A stretch of 64,000 nt of DNA. Origin: Phytophthora sp. 'mugwort' (lineage: Eukaryota; Oomycota; Peronosporomycetes; Peronosporales; Peronosporaceae). Each line of letters starts with the position of its first letter. Position 1 is the stretch's first letter. The translations under genes and the position numbers were made by a program. A model generated the notes under the pieces. The model saw only the letters and a program-made list of their open reading frames with translations. It searched no databases and was not told the origin of the DNA. Positions 57,080 through 64,000 of the stretch are shown piece after piece. The DNA lies in assembly GCA_033558025.1 (NCBI GenBank), contig JAUCEF010000004.1, positions 3,472,001 to 3,536,000 of the forward strand. The letters run 5' to 3'.

Positions 57080-57509
57080 AGGCTTGTGGGCGTTGCCAAA
57101 TCACCCCCGGATCGATGCGCTGCCAGCCAACGGATCGTTGGTGACGTGGCAGTGGTGTGGGATACTTCACTGCTGATGTCATCGGCTCTAGCGAACGACA
57201 CCATTGTGTGGTGGGGCTCAAAGGAGGGCAAAAGTGAGCTACTTTTGCCTTACTTTTTAGGCATACTTTTGCCATATTTATTACCAATAATGGCCCAATA
57301 AAAGATTATATTGTAGTCGGCCAGATTCAATAATACATATTTTTATTGAGAATCCCAATTTATTATTGTATTGCCATATTTAATTCCGACCTCTGGCGTA
57401 AACCAAGTCCAGTGGACGATATCGTTCAGTTGTCGACCAGTTGGCATAGGAGACGAAAGTGAGTATTGGGATTCAACACTTGGCCGTCCGTGTCGTACAG
57501 TCAAAGTGT
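57080..57509. other. No recognisable gene; possible hAT and LINE ends
   Basis: Contains CTTTTGCC/GGCAAAAG-type short inverted repeats at about 57,226-57,275 and AT-rich sequence. No coding motif. Confidence 0.35.
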
Positions 57510-58982
57510 TTTCAACACTAGGTGCGGTATCCATTCACTGCAAAACATGACATGCCCGGCAGCCTTCCGTTTGAATGTAGTGGCGGCTGAGGGCTCCCTT
57601 TATCTCCTTTGTGTCCATCACCAGTCGCCGTCCATTCCAGTAAGCACCATTCCTCTGTCAAAGTACGTCGGGCAGTGCAGTGCCGACACCATGTCTGGTT
57701 TCTCAGGAGCCTTTTCCACACCACCGTAAAAGTGTAAATGCGAATCCCATTTGCCCAGATGTCGTCATCCAGTCTGAGCCCTTTGTGGCGCGACGCAATG
57801 ATAGTTGACCAAACCCCGGGGAATCCTGGCGTTCCGCCGGATTCCCCGGGGGCGTCTGCTAGCACGTCACCGACAATAAGCGTCTCTTGCGAGGAGTGCA
57901 GTGTCCATTTGCTCACCGTACTGCTGCCAGTGCTAGAAGTTCGACTTTCAGGTTTGGTACCGCCAGACCGCCGTGGTTTCGTGGCAGGGGCGCCACGTGC
58001 CCGTTCAGCCACGCTCGTCCGTTCAATGTCGCCGCCGTGAAGCGCGCACGCCATATGAACTTCTGAATTCCTCTGGAAGATCGCCGCTATAGCCGTCGTG
58101 GGCCATTGGTGGCGGCCGATATAGAGCAGCATTGGGATGACTATAGCTGCCACCATGAGACTTCGCTGATCCACCGTCATCATTTTCTGGGATGCTTGCG
58201 CGAGTCGGGTCACTAATGGCTTGTGTGCCAGCTCCCACGTGTAACCCATGTCCGGGTTGCTGCCTACTTAATCCCGAGATATCTTGAGAGCTGATCTGTT
58301 GCCTGCAGCCGAAGAGGTAAGGGCAACGTCTGCGACCCATGATCCGCCTCCGAGTTAAGGGCAATCACGAGTGTTTTGCCTTCATTGAGATTGAGGCCTA
58401 AGGCCAGTGCGAAAATTCGGATGATGTCCATGATGGTCGGTACTTCTCAGGCGGACCGCACATAAGTAGCCGTGTCGTCCGCGTAGCCCCCAACTTTTAG
58501 GTTTATCACACCTGCCTTGCTGTGGAGGGTGATTCTGTGGATCGTTGTCAATTCTGCGATAGATGCTTCCAGCACTAAAGGAACAGCAGCGGAGCCAACG
58601 GGCAACCTTGCCGTATGCCGCAGGTAACGCGGACCCACCGGGATCGATACCTGTTCGCCAGAAAACCGAACTCGAGTCCTCTCTGTAACGCTCGCATCAT
58701 GGCCACAAACTCTGGCGGAAATCCCAGCCATTGCAGTACTGCGTACAGGTATTCCCGGTCTACCGAGTCATACGCTTTGCGGAAATCCAGAAGTAGCGCC
58801 ATTGCTGCCGCAAACTCCGGATTCCTCTTTGCCTCCGCGGCTGCAGCCAATAAATCCAAAGTTGCGTGAATCGTCCGGAACGGTACAAACCCGTTTTGAT
58901 TCGTGTGAAAAAGGGATCCTAGCTGATTACTACCTAAAATAGCACAGTTCGATAAAAGCTGGAGCATCAATTTGGCGGTCAA
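57510..58982 (-). mobile_element. LINE-type non-LTR retrotransposon, 5' truncated
   Basis: Minus-strand frames show reverse transcriptase motifs of non-LTR elements: NQNGFVPFRTIHATLDLL, ALLLDFRKAYDSVDREYLYA, and GIRQGCPLAPLLF at 58,575-58,982; the catalytic box GGYADDTATYV at 58,455-58,487; then a C-terminal connection region in another frame down to 57,518. The upstream endonuclease and early RT are missing. The truncation point, about 58,983, directly abuts sequence belonging to the duplicated SDR unit. 5' truncation at insertion is normal for LINEs. Confidence 0.9.
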
Positions 58983-59106
58983 TTTTTAACAATGAGTGAA
59001 TAATTTTCAGAAAACTGGTGCATATATTGAAGCAAAGAGCAGTCTTACTACCCGAAAAAGTAATGCGGAACGAAATGCGACACTAATTCCACCGTGCTCG
59101 GAACAA

Positions 59107-59925
59107 CTACCACGGAAGCTCCGCTACGGGGATCTGTGGGTCCAAATTGAAGAACTTGCCCGTGCTCTCCGGGTTCAGTTTGTCGATGAGGCCTGTCATG
59201 GCAGCCACGCTGTCCTCTGGCTTGAGCGTCGCCTTGCCCCCGGTCATGTCCGTGTCCACGTATCCAGGGTGCACCGATACGACCACAATGCCACTAGGCT
59301 GCAAGTCGAGCGCAAGCAAACGAGTAATCATGTTAAGTGCAGTCTTCGAGGACGAGTAGCCGTAGCCAGACTGCTTGAAGAAGGCCGCGGTGTCGTTCGA
59401 GCAGCTGCCGATGCTGCCAAGGAACGACGAGAGCTGGACGATAAAGGCGGCGCCGTGGGACTTCGCCGCGAGCTGCAGGTTGGGCTGCAACGCACGCGAC
59501 ACGAGGAAAGGTCCGACGGCATTCACCTCAAATTGGCGCATGAGCGCGTCCTTAGTGCCAGTCTCGAGAGCACCAGGAAGACCAATACCGGCATTGTTGA
59601 CGAGCAGGTCAATTGGTTGGCCCTCAAGCTGACGAGCTGCCTCGAGGATCGTGGTCTCGTCGCTCGTATCCATCGCAACAATTTTGAACGGGGCAAGCGC
59701 CTTAAGCTGCACGTATAGGATAACAGCAGAAATGATGAGCAAGCTTGACATTTTATGTCAACGAGGTTAATATCTATCGACAACGTGTTATACCTTCTCC
59801 GTGTTGCTGTTGGTGCGCGCAGTGGCGATGACGTTCCAGCCAGCCTTGGTGTAGTGTTCGGCGAAAGCGAGGCCGATGCCACGCGTGCTGCCGGTAATGA
59901 GAACGGTCTTCTTGGTGGAGGTCAT
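59107..59925 (-). CDS. SDR family oxidoreductase, two exons (copy 2)
   Basis: Exon 1 is 59,794-59,925 (MTSTKKTVLITGSTRGIG, 44 codons); the intron is 59,707-59,793 (87 bp); exon 2 is 59,107-59,706; product 243 residues. Same motif set as copy 1 (TGSTRGIG, LLVNNAGIGLPG, YGYSSSK, terminal ELPW). Exon 2 differs from copy 1 at about 2 of 600 bases and one residue, whereas exon 1 differs at about 10 of 132 bases and four residues. The intron lacks an A-run present in copy 1. It is tandem with the SDR at 60,602-61,377, same strand, 677 bp apart. Predicted soluble NAD(P)-dependent oxidoreductase; substrate unknown. Confidence 0.92.
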
Positions 59926-59978
59926 GATCGAAGAGAGTTGAATGGGTGAATTCTTGGTGAGCTCGTGAAGCTTAACGT

Positions 59979-59994
59979 GTTTCTGGAAAGTGAG
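59979..59994 (-). promoter_or_regulatory. Initiator-like core promoter of SDR copy 2
   Basis: Minus strand CTCACTTTCCAGAAAC, 54-69 bp before the ATG; it matches YCAYTYY plus an A-rich block and corresponds to the copy 1 motif although the flanks have diverged. Confidence 0.5.
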
Positions 59995-60006
59995 GTAGTC
60001 AGGCAA

Positions 60007-60601
60007 CGGCGCAAATTGAACCCCAAGACACGAGGATGCTGCCTGTCAGCTGACGTATCCGAGCTATAACTCATATGTGCAGTCTTTTACATTATCATTG
60101 AAGGGAACGCGCTTGTATTCTATGTACCGGTATGTACTGTAATACATGCATTCTATCCGGCTTACGCAATCGAGATTGCGCCCAGACAATCACAGTAATT
60201 GATTGCCATAAATCATGTAATAAGACACACACGTCCGATGGGTACCGGTATGTTCATGTAGCACTAGCGGCAACTTCTGGAGTCGCGGCAGCTCAGATGT
60301 CGGACAACAGTGTATACGTACTGTACTTGCCATACGTAAATACCCGGACTCCAGACCGGAATGATTTTAAATGTTTTTCGTCTTTCAATTCCACCTAGTG
60401 ATTGGTGTCGATGGGGCGGGGTGGCGGACTCACAACTTACCTTCCTCGGTATGGGGGTGGTTGGAGCATTGCGTTTGAGCTTAATATAAATCAAGAGTTC
60501 TATAGCTTTAGTGTGAGATTTGCTTGGGTTCGACAAAGCTTTTTAAATTAAAGCTGTCGTATTGAGCTCTAAACTCTGACTTTCTTTAATACTTCACGTA
60601 C
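60007..60601. other. Intergenic sequence with a diverged remnant of the 47.7-48.1 kb frame
   Basis: The segment at about 60,345-60,420 (CTCCAGACCGGAATGAT...CTTTCAATTC) resembles 47,785-47,855 at reduced identity. Otherwise this is upstream flank of SDR copy 2 and downstream flank of the next SDR gene. Confidence 0.45.
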
Positions 60602-61377
60602 CTACCACGGGAGGTTGCTGCCGCTGAAGTGGAAGAACTTGCCGCTGTCATCCGGAGTCGCCTCGGCGATGATCTTTGTCATGCCAGCAACACTATCCTC
60701 GGGTGTGGTCTGACCCGTGTGACCAGTCATGCGGGTCACCACATATCCGGGGTGCAGTGCCAACGCGATAATCTTCTCGTCTTTCAGGTCGTGAGCCAGG
60801 CTCTTGTTCACCATATTGAGTGCTGTCTTAGATGCGCGATAGCCGTACATGCCACCCGAGCCGTTGTCAGCGACGCTTCCCATGCGAGAGGTGACCTGGC
60901 CAACCATGGCGGAGCCACCGTGGGCGACTGCCAACTTCAAATTCGGCAAGAAGGCGCGCGTCATAAGGAAGGGGCCCACCGCGTTGATTTCGAACTGCTT
61001 CACCATCTCAGCCTTCGTGGTCTGGACGATGCCGCCTCCACCGCCAATGCCAGCGTTGTTGATCAGAAGGTCGATGGGTTGTCCCTTGAGCTGCTCAGCG
61101 GCGGCCGTGATAGATGCCTCGTCGCTCGTGTCGATCTGGATGATATCCTCCAGCTTGAGCTCCTTGAGCTGTTTAGCATGAATAGATGCATGGCCGTTAA
61201 ATACGAATGAACATAGTACAGACTGCATCGACGTTGAGGTTGTCGGCGTACGTCGGTGGCGCTCTGTGGGTCGCGGGCGGCAGCGATAACCTTCCAGCCA
61301 TTGGCCACGTAGTGCTTAGTAAACGCGAGTCCGATGCCGCGGTTACTGCCAGTGATCAGGACGGTCTTGACACTCAT
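60602..61377 (-). CDS. SDR family oxidoreductase, two exons (third intact member)
   Basis: Exon 1 is 61,252-61,377 (MSVKTVLITGSNRGIGLAFT, 42 codons); the intron is 61,169-61,251 (GTACGC...AAACAG, 83 bp); exon 2 is 60,602-61,168; product 230 residues. Motifs: TGSNRGIG cofactor loop, LLINNAGIGGGGG, YGYRASK with Tyr-x3-Lys, LHPGYVVTRM, and a terminal NLPW. The intron sits at the same position as in the other SDR genes, supporting common descent. It is clearly diverged from copies 1 and 2 and is closer in spirit to the inverted-repeat pair (LINNAG, YGYRxSK). Predicted NAD(P)-dependent reductase/dehydrogenase; substrate unknown. Confidence 0.92.
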
Positions 61378-61433
61378 CGTGATGGCAGAAACGTCGGATT
61401 GAGGTGTTCGATAGGATCTGTGAGCTTCAAGGC

Positions 61434-61448
61434 GTTTTCGAGACTGAG
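61434..61448 (-). promoter_or_regulatory. Initiator-like core promoter of the third SDR gene
   Basis: Minus strand CTCAGTCTCGAAAAC, 57-71 bp before the ATG; one mismatch to YCAYTYY but the same overall layout (CTCA, pyrimidine-rich stretch, A-rich block) as the other SDR promoters. Confidence 0.4.
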
Positions 61449-61479
61449 GTGTTGGTCTTGGCATCGGGCGTAGTACGTC

Positions 61480-62114
61480 AACAATTATTAATTGACGTCA
61501 TCGTTACGGGACGCGCGTAATCCAACTCAATCATGTCCACAAACGAAGAAACTGGGAAACAGATGCGGAACGGAAGAAAAAAAGGTACCCACAAAAAAAG
61601 ATTTTGTGACGGGATCAGAGCTGCCCCCTCAACATGATTAGATCAATAGAGGCGGGTATAAAAAAAGTTGATGCAAAAGCCGAGAATGCAATACATGTAC
61701 TCCGATTAACTCGCAAGGAAGGCGTCATTTTTTTGGAAAATTCGTACGGTATTTTAAAAGACAACCAAATCCGATCTTTATACAAGCACACATTATACGA
61801 CATCATCCTATAGCTTAGCTCAATTTAAGACGATTAATCTTGGTCCCTAGTTCATATAGGTTATTAATGTCAGGCAAGGCTTATGTCGCGAGCCGCCCTT
61901 GGGTGGGTCGGTCCTCTAGGTGTATGGAAGCAGAACGCTTGTAGAGAGTTGAATAACCAACAAATCAAAAATATTAGAATTAACTTGTTGGATCCAAAGC
62001 TTTTTCACGACTGATCTCTTCCTTCACACCAGCGGGTAGTGTACCCTCTTATCTGTCGGTATGCCCGTGGCGATCGTTCCGTCACCCCTTCCTTCGCTCC
62101 ACCATTCCCCTGTC
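61480..62114. other. No recognisable gene
   Basis: AT-rich intergenic sequence with short frames only. Confidence 0.4.
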
Positions 62115-63426
62115 CTATTGTGAGCTGATCCTGTGTAGCCATGCTCCCATAACGTCCGTCCTTGCCGTCCAGCCGATCACCTCGCTCCTCCAGATTCGAA
62201 TCCTGTTCTTCAATGCCGTCAACTGGCGATCTTGCGACAGGGGTTCGCGCTCATCATCGTAAAGCTGCTCAGCGAGTAACTGCTTAGCTAACGTCGCTTC
62301 GCCCAACCGACGGACAGGGCCGTGCCCGAGACGGTTGCCACCGTTCCTACTCGGGACATCATCCCCGACCGAGCAGAGACGTCTTCGTCGAGCCGCATCC
62401 TGACGAACTTGCCGCAGCTGTTCCCGCATGGCGCGACGTCGAGCCGGAGTTGCCGCTATTGTGTTCCGACGTCTTGGCGTATCCCCGCCACCCTCCATAC
62501 GCCAATAAGCCTCGCTTAGGCGAACTTCTTGCTCCATGGCTTCCATATCTTGCAGCCAATCTTCATAGCTTTCACAAACCACTTGCCACGGAGTCCGCTT
62601 CAGGGAGGAGTCCTCATACGAGTGCCACACAGAGCTGACGAAGGACGCCGCACCCACAGCACAAGCCGCCAATGCAGCTTCTCGGTGAACCGTGATCCCT
62701 TCGTAGAGCCCCACGTCCCCCACTCTAGCATAGTATCCGTTCGCCGCTAACACCAGCACAAATAGGCCCAGTTGGCCGCGACACAACCACTCGATTCCTT
62801 CCTACAGGTATAGCATACTGTAGCCACCCACGGAGAACAGCAAGTAGTCGCTATCCACGGCACTTTCGCGGTCCAACGAGCACGGTCCACCGTCCTCTTA
62901 CACTGTACTAGCAGTCCCTTGTAATACTTCTTTAGTGCGGCCCAACTATCTCCAAAGTGTCCGGCAAGAACACACACTAGTAGGCACGGAAGACGTCTAG
63001 CCACTTGTATACCAACCGTCCCAATCCCCCTTCATGCTCCCTTCGCGCTTCCAGTACTACCATCGGAGTGACCCACAGAGCCACATACATGCTCCACAAG
63101 TGGTCACCTAAAGAGCGGCCTCGCACTACCGGCCCTCTCACGAAACGTTTCGTCCACGTGTAAGCGAAATAGCTGAGCGCCTGGATCGGTCTGATTGCCA
63201 CTTCACGGAGCGGTTGGGTGATCAGCCAAATGAGCGCACCGCCCAATGCACAGAGAATCTCGTGCCAATACACACACTCGAAGTCTCCACCTAAATTACC
63301 AATCGCGGTTAACGTGGATAGGCACCAGCGCACCACCGCTGCGGCCAGTTCCATCGCACCGACAAACCGAAAGTCAGGGTACACTCCATCTCCATCCGAG
63401 CGGCCATTAAAGTCACCTTCCATCAC
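62115..63426 (-). pseudogene. Frameshifted multi-pass membrane protein
   Basis: Three overlapping minus-strand frames form one apparent coding region of roughly 440 residues: 62,977-63,426 (start MMEGDFNGRSDGDGVYPDF), 62,747-63,004 and 62,115-62,786. Hydrophobic stretches fit membrane segments (ILCALGGALIWLI, LPCLLVCVLAGHF, LGLFVLVLAANGYY, AALAACAVGAASFVSSV). The C-terminal part is soluble, Arg/Glu-rich and coiled-coil-like (RRRAMREQLRQVRQDAARRR). Two frameshifts, near 63,000 and between 62,747 and 62,808, break it, so it is a pseudogene unless the sequence has errors. Not recognised; it might be a host gene or an accessory ORF of a retroelement. Confidence 0.45.
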
Positions 63427-63591
63427 CGTTCACATCATTCGGCCGTTCTCTGTCACATTCCAGGATTCGTCGAACGGCAACTGACTCAGGTCAGTAGCCA
63501 TCATTCACGGTTGAGACCAGGTCCCTACGCGCCATTCTCCATTCCACCCGCAACTGCGCAAGCGTTCAAGAATACCAAGAAGTTCCAAGTT

Positions 63592-63945
63592 ATGCCCAAA
63601 TCAACGTCGTCCACGTCCGACCCCCATGAGGCCCTCGTGGACAGCCTCCGAGCCATCGTCGAAGATGAGTCGACATCGTTGGACACCACGACCGTCCTCC
63701 GAGCACAGGTGGCCTTCTGGTCGCGAGTGCGCCCCTTGTTGGCCACGAACTCGGCATCGCTCGGTCTCAACGCTCTAGTTGAATTCGTAGTCTCGGTCGT
63801 GGCCAGCGATGCAACCGTCCCGCTAGCACTCTCTCAACCGGTCCTGTTATTACCTCCACCTGACACGCGGCTTCCGGGAGTAGCTGCTCCGCACCGCCTC
63901 TTCGCCTCCTCCGCTTCACCGTTCCCGACATGGTCTTCTAAGTGA
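63592..63945 (+). CDS. Uncharacterised ORF divergent from the membrane protein
   Basis: The open frame extends back to an ATG at 63,511, but the start at 63,592 (MPKSTSSTSDPHEALVDSLR) gives the more natural Ser-rich hydrophilic N-terminus: 117 residues ending ...FPTWSSK. The central part (VAFWSRVRPLLATNSASLGL) is helical. It lies 85-165 bp from the start of the minus-strand membrane frame, so a shared promoter region is possible. No known domain. The gag-like length and composition leave a retroelement origin open. Confidence 0.35.
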   Translation: MPKSTSSTSDPHEALVDSLRAIVEDESTSLDTTTVLRAQVAFWSRVRPLLATNSASLGLNALVEFVVSVVASDATVPLALSQPVLLLPPPDTRLPGVAAPHRLFASSASPFPTWSSK

Positions 63946-64000
63946 CCAGCCACCAGGAGCGCAACTCGAGCCAAGCCTTCATTGGCTAAGACACAAAAAC

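Noticed and set aside
1..64000. CRISPR arrays, operons, bacterial promoters or riboswitches
   Set aside because: Introns, eukaryotic protein modules and eukaryotic transposon families show a nuclear eukaryotic sequence; no regularly spaced repeat array of the CRISPR type was seen.

Overview
The window looks like a repeat-rich stretch of an oomycete (Phytophthora-type) nuclear genome. The basis is short spliceosomal introns of 60-100 bp with GT...AG borders, an initiator-like CTCAYTYY motif ahead of several genes, and a dense mixture of decayed transposons typical of these genomes. No database search was possible, so the species is an inference. Only a handful of host genes are visible: one large TPR/Sel1/MYND-finger gene (17,039-20,977, minus) and a family of short-chain dehydrogenase/reductase (SDR) genes whose products end in LPW. 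There are three apparently intact SDR genes (46,187-47,016; 59,107-59,925; 60,602-61,377, all minus, one intron each) and two frameshifted copies (23,157-23,914 minus; 30,561-31,318 plus).

Layout. 1-16.3 kb is a transposon graveyard: pogo-like DDE fragments (1.5-2.3, 5.9-6.95, 7.2-7.8 kb), a Mutator-like element (3.3-4.95 kb), a Ty3/gypsy element (10.3-13.1 kb) and a Tc1/mariner-IS630 element (15.2-16.25 kb). At 17.0-21.0 kb lies the TPR/MYND gene. Just upstream of its start codon is a TIR transposon (21,036-22,958) whose two coding halves point in opposite directions. From 23,080 to 31,395 there is a very large, nearly perfect inverted repeat (arms about 3.3 and 3.2 kb around a 1.8 kb spacer), each arm carrying one frameshifted SDR gene. 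Immediately beyond the right arm begins a shredded mirror-image copy of the TPR/MYND gene (31,440-39,252), interrupted by a hAT fragment and by about 6.4 kb holding a pogo-like element and a MULE relic with SWIM and Ulp1-protease segments. 39.4-44.5 kb holds PIF/Harbinger and piggyBac remnants. 44,573-46,099 is a TIR element with a TA target duplication; the paralogous SDR locus at 59 kb shows the same site without it. 50.2-54.8 kb is a decayed Ty1/copia element beside a chromodomain fragment, 55.2-57.1 kb a hAT element, 57.5-59.0 kb a 5'-truncated LINE, 59.0-61.4 kb an SDR pair, and 62.1-63.4 kb a frameshifted multi-pass membrane ORF next to a divergent ORF.

How it fits together. The host content is an SDR-TPR neighbourhood that has been copied, inverted and then filled with transposons. 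The SDR products are predicted NAD(P)-dependent oxidoreductases. The TPR/MYND protein is probably a scaffold and carries an N-terminal R-x4-H motif of the HEPN type. The most unusual signals are the giant inverted repeat with discordant divergence of its contents, the mosaic identity of the 46/59 kb SDR pair, and the transposon with an internal inversion 58 bp from the TPR/MYND start codon.
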